A DNA stretch of 40,604 bases from CAZMRW01 sp964568805 (GCA_964568805.1 CAZMRW010000032.1:1-40604); one strand, 5' to 3'. Positions 9,407-18,300 are shown, counted from the first letter of the stretch. The notes: generated by a model from the letters alone, not told the origin. Translations and numbers: made by a program.

Positions 9407-9671
9407 TGATAAACTATATCTAACACTATGAAAAACCTATGTAACTATCATATATGTGTAAATAGCAAGTTAGACTAACCTGAAAGATAGGCTACGATAA
9501 ATTGGCATAGGGTATTGTATTTTTTTTCAGCGGAGCTTTCCGAATAATTCTTAAGACTTGAAGTATTATTCTGATAACTTGTTTGTCTTCGTTCATGCAA
9601 TTTTCACCGCACTCCCATATTTAATAGACCTAATAATCGTAATATACACGGCAATATGCTACTAAAGCTAG

Positions 9672-9933
9672 AACGCAAACGCTATAAAAGCCTTACGTGA
9701 GCAAATGACCAATGGAGAGGTCAAGCTGCTTAAATAAGGACCGTTTCTTGATGTTAAGACGGCGGCGTGTCTTGAATGCAACCCAAGAGTTCCTGTTGTC
9801 AGGTTGGACGGAAAACCACCCTGTGCTGCATGATCTTTATCAAGCCAAGGAACGCTTTAATGATCCAATCCATCTGGATTGCATTCCACAAGATGGCAAT
9901 TCTTTACAAAAAGCAGCTGTTTTGAGAATATAG
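9672..9933 (+). pseudogene. ISL3-like transposase fragment, frameshifted
   Basis: One frame reads ALREQMTNGEVKLLK and hits a stop at 9735. The next frame carries on without a break as KDRFLMLRRRRVLNATQEFL, LSGWTENHPVLHDLYQAKER. This pattern (KLLKKDRF...LLxxW...P.L...Y.xKE) is that of the middle of ISL3-family transposases. A one-base shift at about 9735 separates the two halves, and the protein ends shortly after. The family call is from memory of the motif and is moderate in strength. Confidence 0.5.
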
Positions 9934-10018
9934 TCAGTTATGAGAAGAAGGGCGCCTGAATCAAGAAACCCTGCAGATTCCGCTTATTTCTCCTGAAAAA
10001 AAAGGAGGTGGCTGACCA

Positions 10019-10207
10019 ATGGTGGTGAACATCTCCAAGTTTTTGCAGTTCAAGCCCAAACTCGAAAAAGACTGCATTATGTTGGCGGCAGATCTGCTCA
10101 CTGAAAAACAAATGTCCATCTCCATTATTTATGATGAGCATAGATTAAACGACAATTCAAATGGATTGAACATCAACAAGATGACGGGAATTCTTTACAA
10201 GAGATAA
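10019..10207 (+). CDS. Possible 62-residue small protein
   Basis: AAGGAGGTG at 10002-10010 sits eight bases before the ATG, one of the best ribosome sites in the window. The product (MVVNISKFLQFKPKLEKD at the start) has no recognised domain and no clear membrane segment. Its last codons fall in a sequence repeated from 9888-9931, so the frame may be accidental in mobile-element debris. Confidence 0.25.
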   Translation: MVVNISKFLQFKPKLEKDCIMLAADLLTEKQMSISIIYDEHRLNDNSNGLNINKMTGILYKR

Positions 10208-10640
10208 CTGTTTTGAGACTATGCCCGATGATAAGTTTGAGCAGTGATGGTAGAACTTAATCAACGCACTCAAAAAACCTGAACTATAAAACAAAACACC
10301 TTGTGCGGCATTTTTTTGCCAAACTCCAGCAAGAAGTATAAATCTGCACTTCGGAGTTAATTCTCGCTTTATTTTTTTGAAAAAATTAAAGATATTTATA
10401 TGTATTACCGAAACGCTGGATTATTGAGCACATCTGCTCATGTTTCAATAATTTTCGCCGCGTGGTAAAGGAGTTCCGAATATATGGTTCGAATTGTTAT
10501 GCGTCAGTATTTCAAATTGCAATATGCTTATGATACTTGGCTCGTTCACTTGTTAAAGCTGGTGGCATGATAGCCGAACACTTCAGACTGATTAATGGGT
10601 TTCATTGTGGGCTTGAAGACCTAGGATACAGATACAGGTT

Positions 10641-11657
10641 ATGAAGAGAGGCATAACGCTGGTTACAGGAGCTACAGGGCACCTTGGTGCAAACTTGATT
10701 CGCCGCCTGCTCGCCGATGGCGAGCAAGTGCGAGTGATGATGCGTTCCGGACGCGACAATGGGGCACTCGATGGCCTGGACGTGGAACGTGTATTTGCCG
10801 ATCTTCGCAACAGTGAGGCGGTTTCAACTGCTGTCCACGGTTGCTCCCGCATTTACCATTGCGCAGCTTTGGTTTCGACTATCGACGGTAACGCGGCACA
10901 TAAGCGCGAACTATTTGATACCAACGTTCGCGGTACAATCCATGTTCTCCAAGCGGCTAAACACCACTGTATTGATAAGGTTGTTGTGTCGGGATCGCTA
11001 AGCGCCACCGGCTACGAGCCCGATCGCTCCAGCCACGAGGGCATGCCGTTCAATCCTTTCGAACGCAATTTGCCCTATGGCTTTACTAAGCATCTCACCG
11101 AACATGAATGTCTAAAGGCTCACGCCGATGGCCTCAACGTGGTTGTCGCCACATCCTGCGCCATCATCGGCCCTCACGATTATGAACCATCTAGGATGGG
11201 TCGCGTACTCATTGATTATGCTCACGGCTCTCTGCGCGCCTACATTCCCGGAGGCTTCGAGTTCGTATCCAGTCGCGATATTGCCGAAGGACATGTTTTA
11301 GCAATGCGGCATGGGCGTTCCGGGCAGAAATACATTATTAGCACCGCCTACGCTAGCGTCGACGATTTGATGGCGCTGTTCCGGGAAGTCACCGGCCGCC
11401 CTTTACCCCGGCTGCGGCTGCCACCGTTGCTGATGGCCGCTCTGGCCGAAGTGGCCGACAAGACCTGGTATCGGGCATTCCCCAACCTGCCCCGGCGTTT
11501 CACGCCGGCTGCGGTGCGCTTGCTTCAAATGCGGCGGCAGGCAGACCATGACAAGGCAAAACAGGAATTGGGCTACCAGCCCACCCAATTGTCCCAGGCG
11601 GTATTGGAAGCCTATGAAGATTTCGTACGTAGGGGTCTGATTGTCCCGGCCAAGTAA
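10641..11657 (+). CDS. sdmB: Sterol C-4 demethylation dehydrogenase SdmB
   Basis: A 338-residue extended short-chain dehydrogenase of the 3beta-HSD/epimerase type. The nucleotide-binding turn is TGATGHLG near residues 8-15 and the catalytic pair is YGFTK. The identification rests on family plus context: it lies directly before a Rieske oxygenase and sterol carriers, the arrangement described for Methylococcus capsulatus, where SdmA and SdmB remove one methyl group at C-4. SdmB is thought to oxidise the 3-hydroxy group and promote decarboxylation of the C-4 carboxylate made by SdmA. It acts in the cytoplasm or at the membrane surface. It is first in an operon of five; sdmA follows after 44 bases. 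The ribosome site is weak. Confidence 0.88.
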   Translation: MKRGITLVTGATGHLGANLIRRLLADGEQVRVMMRSGRDNGALDGLDVERVFADLRNSEAVSTAVHGCSRIYHCAALVSTIDGNAAHKRELFDTNVRGTIHVLQAAKHHCIDKVVVSGSLSATGYEPDRSSHEGMPFNPFERNLPYGFTKHLTEHECLKAHADGLNVVVATSCAIIGPHDYEPSRMGRVLIDYAHGSLRAYIPGGFEFVSSRDIAEGHVLAMRHGRSGQKYIISTAYASVDDLMALFREVTGRPLPRLRLPPLLMAALAEVADKTWYRAFPNLPRRFTPAAVRLLQMRRQADHDKAKQELGYQPTQLSQAVLEAYEDFVRRGLIVPAK

Positions 11658-11701
11658 AAAAAATCACTGCTTAAGCTTAATCACGAACCGGAGTACCGAA
11701 G

Positions 11702-12808
11702 ATGAATAACGCACAGACGATAACCTCGCCTCCCTCCTTTGCGGCCGCCAAGAATTCGAGGCAAAAAGCCCGAGCCGCAGGAATGGATCCCGATCGCTGG
11801 TACGTGGTGGAATACGACAGTGCGATCAAAAAAGGCCAGGTGAAAGAGATAATCTTTTGGAATACATCCATTGCCCTTTATCGTGGCGAAGATGGCGGAC
11901 TCGCTGCCATGCGTAATCTCTGCATGCACCGTCAACTCAAGCTCACCCATGGTGCGGTCGATAAGTGCAATTTACGCTGCGCCTATCATGGCTGGTCCTA
12001 CAACAGCGAAGGAATGTTGGAGGACTACTCCCATGATAGCTTTGGTAACCCGCTCATCAAGAAACAGCTGCAGACTTATCCCGTGCAAGTCCGCTATGGC
12101 CTGATATGGTTGTTCCCAGGTGGTCAGGAACATGCTGGTGAGCGCAAGATACCGGAAATACCCGAACTTACCGGGGATAATACTTGGGCCAGCTTTGCCG
12201 TGGATTACACTTGGCGCACTCACCATTCCATGGTAATCGACAATATCTGTGATTTCTCCCATGCCTTCCTACACCGTAAATACAAGCCTTTCATTGATGC
12301 CAAACTGACCCACCACGAGGCCGATGACGATAGGGTATACCTGACTTACGATGTCTATATGGCCGGCGGCCGGATTTCCGGGATTTTCGTTGATCGAAAA
12401 CGAGTCAATACCCGTTCAATTGAATTGTGCTATGAATATCCCTACCAATGGACCAACACGGGTGATAGCATCAAGAACTGGTCGTTTTTGCTTCCCATCA
12501 ACGAACAGACTACACGGGTGTTTTTCCTATTTTATTTCGATGCCTTGAAGATTCCGCTGATTTCCATGAAAACCCCAAAGTGGTTGACCCAAATGGTGCT
12601 CAATATTGCCAAGCCTCTGGTGTTCAAGCCCATACTCGATGAAGACGGCGTCGCCCTGGAAGCAGAACTGTTAGGCTACGAAACCCACTGGGATGCTCCT
12701 CCCATAGAACTGAATCCTGTTGTGCCAATGTTCCAGCGTCTTAGCGCGCGTAAATGGGAAGAATATCTGGCCCGAAAGGAAGCGGCGCAGATTGCTTCAG
12801 TGGATTGA
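11702..12808 (+). CDS. sdmA: Rieske oxygenase, sterol C-4 demethylase SdmA
   Basis: A 368-residue Rieske non-heme iron oxygenase. The [2Fe-2S] ligands are Cys74-x-His76 and Cys93-x2-His96 (CMH ... CAYH). The mononuclear iron site shows as DNICDFSHAFLH, giving two His and a carboxylate. SdmA oxidises a C-4 methyl group of the sterol stepwise to the carboxylate, using O2 and electrons from a reductase not seen here. This bacterial route differs from the eukaryotic one, which uses a di-iron ERG25 enzyme. GAAG lies a few bases before the ATG. Its neighbours sdmB and bstA support the call. The C-terminal part has a hydrophobic stretch consistent with membrane contact or a greasy substrate pocket. 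Confidence 0.92.
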   Translation: MNNAQTITSPPSFAAAKNSRQKARAAGMDPDRWYVVEYDSAIKKGQVKEIIFWNTSIALYRGEDGGLAAMRNLCMHRQLKLTHGAVDKCNLRCAYHGWSYNSEGMLEDYSHDSFGNPLIKKQLQTYPVQVRYGLIWLFPGGQEHAGERKIPEIPELTGDNTWASFAVDYTWRTHHSMVIDNICDFSHAFLHRKYKPFIDAKLTHHEADDDRVYLTYDVYMAGGRISGIFVDRKRVNTRSIELCYEYPYQWTNTGDSIKNWSFLLPINEQTTRVFFLFYFDALKIPLISMKTPKWLTQMVLNIAKPLVFKPILDEDGVALEAELLGYETHWDAPPIELNPVVPMFQRLSARKWEEYLARKEAAQIASVD

Positions 12809-12826
12809 TTAACAGAATTGCCGTCA

Positions 12827-15547
12827 ATGAAAATTACCCATCGCATAGCCAAGCTTGCCGAATGTTTTGCTAGAAACCCTTGGAAAATATTAGGGTTGGC
12901 CTTGTTGCTGTCGGTTTTGGCCGGCTGGGCGACGGCGCAACTTCCGGTGTACACTTCGCGGCAGGCGCTGCTTCCGCAGAACACGGCCGTGGCGCAGCGC
13001 TTCAATAATTTCTTGAAAAATTTCGGCGCCGCCTCCGATCTGATGGTGGTTTTGGAAGGCGCTCCCCGTAACGAACTGGAATCCTTTGCCAATGATCTGG
13101 CCGCCAAACTAAGAACAGAGCCCGAAGTCGGACAGGCCGCCTCCCGCCTCGATATCACGTTTTTCCTGGACCACTCCTATCTGCTGATGCCCGTCGAGGC
13201 TCTTGACAGGCTTGTTTCTGTGGCAAATCAGCCGATTCCAGGCGGCGGATTGGAAGAAAACCTGCGCAAAGCTTTGAGCTGGAGTAAAGATCACCCTTCA
13301 TTGGGCGGGACGGATACCGACCTGCAGACTGCCGAAGCGAGCCTAGACCTGGCTGCATTTTTTCTGGAAGAGTGGCAGCGCTGGCTGGCTGCCGAAACAG
13401 CGCCTGCCGGCTTGGACTGGAACCGGCTACTGGCCAAAAACAGGGCAGGTGGCATGGCTGACGGCTACTTCGCATCGCGCGACGGGCGGATGCTGTTTTT
13501 ATTCGTCCACCCGAAAAACCCTTCCGGAGATTTCGAGACCCTTGGCCCCTTCGTCGATAAGGTCAAGCAGGTGTCGGCGGATTTGGCAGGACAAGCCAAA
13601 GCCTCCGGCCGGACTCCGCCCACCGTGGGCCTGACCGGATTGCCAGCCATCGAGTACGAGGAATTCGTCAACATCCGGAAGGATATCACCCTGGTGATAT
13701 TCACTGCCGCCGGCCTGATCGCCGCCTTGATCCTGCTGGTCGTGCGCAGCGTGCGCTGGGCTGCGCTGATTTTCATCCCGATGGGGCTCGGGGTGCTATG
13801 GAGCTTGGGCCTGGTCCTGGTCACCGTCGGCCACCTGACTATCATCACTGCCGCCTTCATTGCCATCCTGTTCGGCCTGGGTGCTGACTATGGCATCTTC
13901 ACCTCTTCGCGCATCGCCGAGGAGCGACGGGCTGGCAAACCCCTGGTGGAAGCCATCGGTGCTGGTATCGGCTCATCCTTTAACTCCGTGCTGACGGCCG
14001 GCGGCGCCTCGCTGCTGATCTTCGGCGCGTTGGCCACGGTCGATTTTACAGGCTTCGCCGAATTGGGCTTGGTGGCGGCCAAAGGCGTGCTGCTGATTCT
14101 AATCAGCACCTGGATGGTTCAGCCCGCGCTCTATGCCTTGCTGCCACCCAAGCTAAGAGATATTCCGTCGCCGTCTTCCTCTTCCTCCCTTCTCTCTCCG
14201 GGAGAGGTGCAAGGGAAGAGGGGCCGGTTCCCCAAGCCTGTTGCGGCCGCCCTTGTCATGCTGGCCTTAGGCGGCGCTGTCTTCGGCGGGATGAAGGGTC
14301 TCGCTATCCCATTCGACTATGATTTATTGGCCATGTTGCCTAAGGATTCCCAGGCGGCCTATTATCAACGCCGCATGGCGGCGGAGAGCGACTATCAGGC
14401 CGAGGTGATCATTTTCACCGCCAAGGATATGGCCGAGGCAAGACGGATCACCAGCGAGGCAGGCAAACTCAAGACAATTGCCCAGGCGCAGTCGCTGACC
14501 AGCCTGTTTCCAGAGGACGCAGGCGAACGCATCCGCAAAGCCGTGAGCATCGGCGAGGCATTCGCCCGGACCGATTACGCCAGGCAGGTCGCCGAACTCG
14601 ACCGGGCGGGCTTGTCGCCGAAATCATTCGAGTTATTGCAGGCCGTGCTGGAAAGCGGCATGACCATCATCGACGATGCCCAGGAGCAGGCATTCTCCGC
14701 CGGGCATTCCAAACTGGTCGAGAGTTTGGAAAAAGTGCGCGAACAACTTTCGGTCATCTCGGCCAAACTCGTTGCAGACGGTGAACAGGGCCGGCTGCGC
14801 AGCGAGAGCTTTTTGCGCGCCTTGTTGTCCGATGCGGATGCCGGAATCAAAATCATCGACGCTTGGAGGGATGCCCGGCCGCTCACTCCGGAGGAGTTGC
14901 CGCTCGCCTTGCGCGATCGCTTCTTTGCCGCTGACGGCAGCATTGCGGTCTACGCCTTCCCGGCAAAAACCGTGTACAATCCGGACAACCTCGACGCACT
15001 GATAAAAGACGTCTATAGCGTCTCGCCGGAAGCGACCGGCTTCCCGACCACGCACCAGGTATTTTCCAAGGCGGTGGTAGAAAGTTTTACCCGCGGCACT
15101 CAATTGGCCCTGGCGCTGTGCCTGCTCTGGATCATGGCGGCGACGCGCAGTGTGCGCGGCTTCGCGCTGGCGGCGCTACCCTTGCTGATCGGCGGCGGCT
15201 GGATGTTGGGGCTGATGGCTCTGGGCGGCATTCGTTTCAATTACGCCAACATGGTTGCCTTGCCCATGGTGATTGCGTTGGCGGTTGATTACGGCGTGTG
15301 GTTCAACTATCGCTGGAACGAATTGAAGGGCTACTCCCCCCTGCAAGTCAGCCTGACCGCCGGCAAGGTCATCGGGCTGGCTGCAGGCACCGAATTGGCC
15401 GGGCTTGGCGCCATTACCCTGGCCAGCTACCGGGGCGTGGCTTCTTTGGGCGTGAGTATCACCATTGGTTTGTTGTGCTGCCTGATTGCAACCCTGGTCG
15501 TGGCTCCGGCCATCGGACAATTGCTTGATTCCAAGAGAAAATCCTAA
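12827..15547 (+). CDS. bstA: RND/MMPL-type inner-membrane sterol transporter BstA
   Basis: About 906 residues with the layout of HpnN/MMPL transporters. The first membrane helix (ILGLALLLSVLAGWATAQL) is followed by a large periplasmic loop, a helix bundle with GLGADYGIFTSSRIAEERRA, a second loop, and a second bundle with ALAVDYGVWFNYRW. The paired GxDYG motifs and the internal duplication mark the family. In Methylococcus capsulatus BstA works with BstB and BstC to move sterols from the inner membrane outward; this gene has the same neighbours. A TTG at 12818 is an alternative start; neither has a strong ribosome site. A Ser/Pro-rich linker between the two halves (14171-14225) looks like an inserted repeat. 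The stop overlaps the bstB start (TAATG). Confidence 0.9.
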   Translation: MKITHRIAKLAECFARNPWKILGLALLLSVLAGWATAQLPVYTSRQALLPQNTAVAQRFNNFLKNFGAASDLMVVLEGAPRNELESFANDLAAKLRTEPEVGQAASRLDITFFLDHSYLLMPVEALDRLVSVANQPIPGGGLEENLRKALSWSKDHPSLGGTDTDLQTAEASLDLAAFFLEEWQRWLAAETAPAGLDWNRLLAKNRAGGMADGYFASRDGRMLFLFVHPKNPSGDFETLGPFVDKVKQVSADLAGQAKASGRTPPTVGLTGLPAIEYEEFVNIRKDITLVIFTAAGLIAALILLVVRSVRWAALIFIPMGLGVLWSLGLVLVTVGHLTIITAAFIAILFGLGADYGIFTSSRIAEERRAGKPLVEAIGAGIGSSFNSVLTAGGASLLIFGALATVDFTGFAELGLVAAKGVLLILISTWMVQPALYALLPPKLRDIPSPSSSSSLLSPGEVQGKRGRFPKPVAAALVMLALGGAVFGGMKGLAIPFDYDLLAMLPKDSQAAYYQRRMAAESDYQAEVIIFTAKDMAEARRITSEAGKLKTIAQAQSLTSLFPEDAGERIRKAVSIGEAFARTDYARQVAELDRAGLSPKSFELLQAVLESGMTIIDDAQEQAFSAGHSKLVESLEKVREQLSVISAKLVADGEQGRLRSESFLRALLSDADAGIKIIDAWRDARPLTPEELPLALRDRFFAADGSIAVYAFPAKTVYNPDNLDALIKDVYSVSPEATGFPTTHQVFSKAVVESFTRGTQLALALCLLWIMAATRSVRGFALAALPLLIGGGWMLGLMALGGIRFNYANMVALPMVIALAVDYGVWFNYRWNELKGYSPLQVSLTAGKVIGLAAGTELAGLGAITLASYRGVASLGVSITIGLLCCLIATLVVAPAIGQLLDSKRKS
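14171..14225 (+). repeat. Small CT/GA-rich palindromic repeat inside bstA
   Basis: A pyrimidine run followed by CTCTCTCCGGGAGAG and a purine run. It resembles short dispersed repeats usually found between genes. It encodes SPSSSSSLLSPGEVQGKRGR in frame, in the cytoplasmic linker between the two halves of BstA. Confidence 0.45.
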
Positions 15548-16383
15548 TGCGAAAAATTTGTCTTATTATTGCCAGCCTGTTGGTCTCATTCACCGCAAAC
15601 GCTGTACCCAAACCCGAAATGATCGTAGTGTGCTATCCCGGCGGAACCGTCAATGCCAAGGACGCAAACGGGGCGATGAGTTCCATGTTGCGGGTGGTGG
15701 AGCGCGTCGGCCAGTGGCAGGAGAACAGCCTCAACAGTTTGTTCACCGCCAAATCGGACGAATGCAGAAAACAAATGTCCGAAAAAAAACCCAAGTTCGC
15801 CATCACCTCTTTGGGCATCTATCTGGAACTGCGCACCCAGTACAACCTGGTGCCTGTAGTTCAGCCAAAGATTAAGGGCCGCACCAGCGAACGTTACCGC
15901 GTCATGGTCCAGAAGGATAAATACAAAAGCCTGGACGAATTGAAAGGTAAAGCTCTGGGAGGAACCGTATTGGAAGAACAATCCTTCATCGGCAAGATCG
16001 TTTTTTCCGGGAAGTACGCCCCTTCCAGTTTCTTTGCCCTGAAAAAATCCAATCAGGCCATCCGGGCATTGCGATCTTTGGACAAAGGGGAACTGGATGC
16101 CGTCATTTTGAACGAGCAACAATTCGCTGGACTCGCCTCGCTTCATTTGCAGACACCCCTTGATGTATTGTTCACGTCCGAGGAAATTCCGATGATGGGG
16201 GTCGTGGCTAACAGCGCCACTACAACTGCGGAAGAACGCGCCCGTTTCGGCAAGGCTCTGGAGGAGATGTGTACCGACGCCGAGGGTAAAAAACTGTGCG
16301 ATCTGTTTGGAGTGGAATCCTTCATCTCCGTCGATCCGGCGGTTTTCGAACCCATGGTCAAACTGTGGACTAAGGGGAATTAA
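15547..16383 (+). CDS. bstB: Periplasmic sterol-binding protein BstB
   Basis: A 278-residue protein with a clean signal peptide (MRKICLIIASLLVSFTANA, cut before VPKPE) and the fold pattern of PhnD/phosphonate-type periplasmic binding proteins, including the segment YKSLDELKGKALGGTV, typical of the lobe hinge. In Methylococcus capsulatus the equivalent protein BstB binds 4-methyl sterols instead of a polar ligand; the call here rests on family, gene order and overlap with bstA. It would pick up sterol from BstA and hand it to BstC. The ATG overlaps the bstA stop by one base, so translation is probably coupled. Confidence 0.87.
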   Translation: MRKICLIIASLLVSFTANAVPKPEMIVVCYPGGTVNAKDANGAMSSMLRVVERVGQWQENSLNSLFTAKSDECRKQMSEKKPKFAITSLGIYLELRTQYNLVPVVQPKIKGRTSERYRVMVQKDKYKSLDELKGKALGGTVLEEQSFIGKIVFSGKYAPSSFFALKKSNQAIRALRSLDKGELDAVILNEQQFAGLASLHLQTPLDVLFTSEEIPMMGVVANSATTTAEERARFGKALEEMCTDAEGKKLCDLFGVESFISVDPAVFEPMVKLWTKGN

Positions 16384-16387
16384 AACT

Positions 16388-17203
16388 TTGCGTAACAGTC
16401 GATTTCTTCCAGTCTTTTCATTGCTGGCATTTCTATCCGGTTGCGCCGTACTCCACCACGACCATGTCCGGTTCGACAAGCTCTCCGACTGCCCCAGGCA
16501 GACGGCCGTCATGCTGGCTGCCAAACAAGACCAACTCGGTCCTTTAAGCGATACGCCTACTTTGGAATGTGCGCTGACTGTTCTGCGCGGCACCAAAGAC
16601 CCAGCGGTGCTCCGGGCCTCGCTAGGCAGTCGTCTATGCCTGCACTTGGCCGAACGCGAGGCCAATCAGGAAAAACGCGAAATGCTGGCTGCTGAAGGCG
16701 TGAGGTTTGCCGAAGCCGCTTTGGCGCTTGGTGCCGGCGATGACGGGTCGGTGCATTACTATCTGGCGGCCAACCTCGGCCTGGCGGTGCGCGAACATAT
16801 CACTCTGGCCATGGAGAATCTTGGCCGGCTGGAAAATGAGATGAAACAGGCGGTGGCCTTGAGTCCTGATATCGACGACGGCGGGCCGCTGCGCATTTTG
16901 GGGGCACTTTATCTGAAAGCGCCGGCGTGGCCCGATGGCATCGGCGATATCGATAAGGCGCTGGAACTGCTGGAAAAGGCAGTCAAGGAACATCCAGGGC
17001 ATCCGCTCAACCACCTGTTTTATGCTCAGGCTCAATGGGCAGAAGGCGAAGAGGCTGCTTTAGTTCAGGTTAAAAAAGAATTTGCACTGGGGGAGAAGCT
17101 CTTGGCCGATGGCAATTGGGGGTACAGCAAAGAGCCCTGGAAAAAGGAGTTCGACGAGTTTCGAGAGGAATTGGGTGAAGCCGGCTCGGCGAACAACCAG
17201 TAA
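16388..17203 (+). CDS. bstC: Lipid-anchored TPR-type sterol carrier BstC
   Basis: The frame is open from 16307, but the better start is TTG at 16388, five bases after the bstB stop. AAGGGGA at 16373-16379 lies in front and the frame then opens directly with a lipoprotein signal (FSLLAFLSGC, Cys19), giving 271 residues. The rest is helical with TPR-like pairs (SVHYYLAANLGLAVREHIT; ALELLEKAVKEHPGHPLN), resembling TRAP-T proteins. BstC of Methylococcus capsulatus is the outer-membrane-side partner of BstA and BstB and binds sterol. It is the last gene of the sdmB-bstC operon and is convergent with the next gene. Confidence 0.85.
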   Translation: MRNSRFLPVFSLLAFLSGCAVLHHDHVRFDKLSDCPRQTAVMLAAKQDQLGPLSDTPTLECALTVLRGTKDPAVLRASLGSRLCLHLAEREANQEKREMLAAEGVRFAEAALALGAGDDGSVHYYLAANLGLAVREHITLAMENLGRLENEMKQAVALSPDIDDGGPLRILGALYLKAPAWPDGIGDIDKALELLEKAVKEHPGHPLNHLFYAQAQWAEGEEAALVQVKKEFALGEKLLADGNWGYSKEPWKKEFDEFREELGEAGSANNQ

Positions 17204-17228
17204 CTTTTGACGTGAGACATCAAACAAT

Positions 17229-17259
17229 CCGGATTAGTGTCTGACACTGTCATGTCCGG
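17229..17259. terminator. Possible two-way terminator between convergent genes
   Basis: CCGGA (17229-17233) and TCCGG (17255-17259) enclose a smaller GTGTC-TGA-CAC pairing. It sits between the ends of bstC and the opposite-strand gene. No clear T-run follows on either strand. Confidence 0.3.
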
Positions 17260-17262
17260 TAA

Positions 17263-18300
17263 TCAACGGCATTGACTCAAAGCATTGCAAAGGCGATCAA
17301 AAGACTTGAGCATTTTGTCTTTCAGTAACTCCCGACCTGCGATATGCTTGACATCGCTGGCGGCTCCCGCCACTTGGTCGGTATAGCTATGCACCTGCTG
17401 AAAGACGACCGTACCGTTTCGGAAGGGCAGGCAGCCGGTTATCCACTGGCTGGAATTGTAAGAATGCGGCGCATAGAACTCCCGGACCAACACCAGGACC
17501 CCACCGTTCCAATTAATACTGACGCGGTGCCTGAGAATGGCCGCCGGACGGTTTTCCACATTTTTTGACACCCAGAGGAAGTCCTCATTTGCTCCCTTTG
17601 GTAAAGGTTTTGGGTAATCCAGCCATGCCTTGTACAAAGCTGGAAGGTATCGCGCCAGGAATACACTTGCTTTTGCGGCTTGGCGGAGTTCCAGGGAAGG
17701 CTTGGAATCCGGGCTCTCATCCCGCGCATAAGGCGCTATTGCATGTGTTCCTCTGCGCCGATAGGCTTGAAAGCGCTGGAACAGAATCTCCCGGTAGTGC
17801 TGTATGACGGCGTCCCGGATGGCTTTATGGGGCGTCCGCTTGGGCGTTTTCCTGATAGTTTTGAAACTGTAGATCTCCGCGGCGGACAGATTGAATTCGT
17901 CGCCCGGCTCGGCATTCAACAAAGTCTGAGCTTCATCTTTGGGCAGAACGAAAGCAGCCAAGGAATTCGCCCCGCCATTGACCGACATCAGCCCATGCGC
18001 AGTGACACCAACGTCCAACAGGTCCGGGTTTTTCTGCCGCAAATATTTGGCCACCTTGGCAACAGGAGTCGGCAAATAAAGGGCAATGCCCGCAGCAAGC
18101 TCGTCGTCTCTATTTTCGGCCAAGGTAAAGGTAATGGGCTGGCCTTGTGCCAGTTCGGCAATCTGGCCTTTATCCATTCCCAGCGCGCCTAACACCTCCT
18201 CCGCTGCCGGCGGGTCGGCAAAAACGGGCATTCCCTGCAGGATAATAGTGATACCCAATAGCCACGCGAGGGCGACGGCAAGATTCAGTTTTAGCGGCAT
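17263..18300 (-). CDS. Exported protein of unknown function in the sterol locus
   Basis: On the minus strand, an ATG at 18300 with GAGG about seven bases before it gives 345 residues. The frame extends upstream to 18501, but only the shorter form starts with a proper signal peptide (LAVALAWLLGITIILQGMPVFA, cut before DPPAA). The mature part has no domain that I recognise. Visible points are an Ala/Leu-rich N-terminal region (PTPVAKVAKYLRQKNPDLL), a run of basic residues (RKTPKRTPHK), and a C-terminal region with aromatic strands and two Cys residues near the end. It probably lies in the periplasm or outer membrane. It stands between the bst operon and the C-24 reductase gene, so a role in sterol handling is an inference from position only. 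Confidence 0.8.
   Translation of the reverse strand: MPLKLNLAVALAWLLGITIILQGMPVFADPPAAEEVLGALGMDKGQIAELAQGQPITFTLAENRDDELAAGIALYLPTPVAKVAKYLRQKNPDLLDVGVTAHGLMSVNGGANSLAAFVLPKDEAQTLLNAEPGDEFNLSAAEIYSFKTIRKTPKRTPHKAIRDAVIQHYREILFQRFQAYRRRGTHAIAPYARDESPDSKPSLELRQAAKASVFLARYLPALYKAWLDYPKPLPKGANEDFLWVSKNVENRPAAILRHRVSINWNGGVLVLVREFYAPHSYNSSQWITGCLPFRNGTVVFQQVHSYTDQVAGAASDVKHIAGRELLKDKMLKSFDRLCNALSQCR

Larger units (their letters stand above)
9407..10640. other. AT-rich stretch with transposase debris, upstream of sdmB
   Basis: About 1.2 kb without an intact recognisable gene. It holds the ISL3-like fragment (9672-9933), two related copies of a ~45-base sequence (9888-9931 and 10176-10222) and a 62-codon frame with a strong ribosome site (10019). 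The last ~430 bases before sdmB are AT-rich and must carry the promoter of the sdmB operon; a TATGAT at 10529-10534 is a possible -10 box, but I see no convincing -35. Confidence 0.5.

Noticed and set aside
12827..15547. HpnN hopanoid transporter as an alternative name for BstA
   Set aside because: The family is the same, but the neighbours are SdmAB, BstB and BstC with no hopanoid genes nearby, which favours the sterol transporter.
15586..16665. 359-codon minus-strand frame opposite bstB and bstC
   Set aside because: Composition and lack of motifs mark it as the antisense shadow of two well-supported plus-strand genes.
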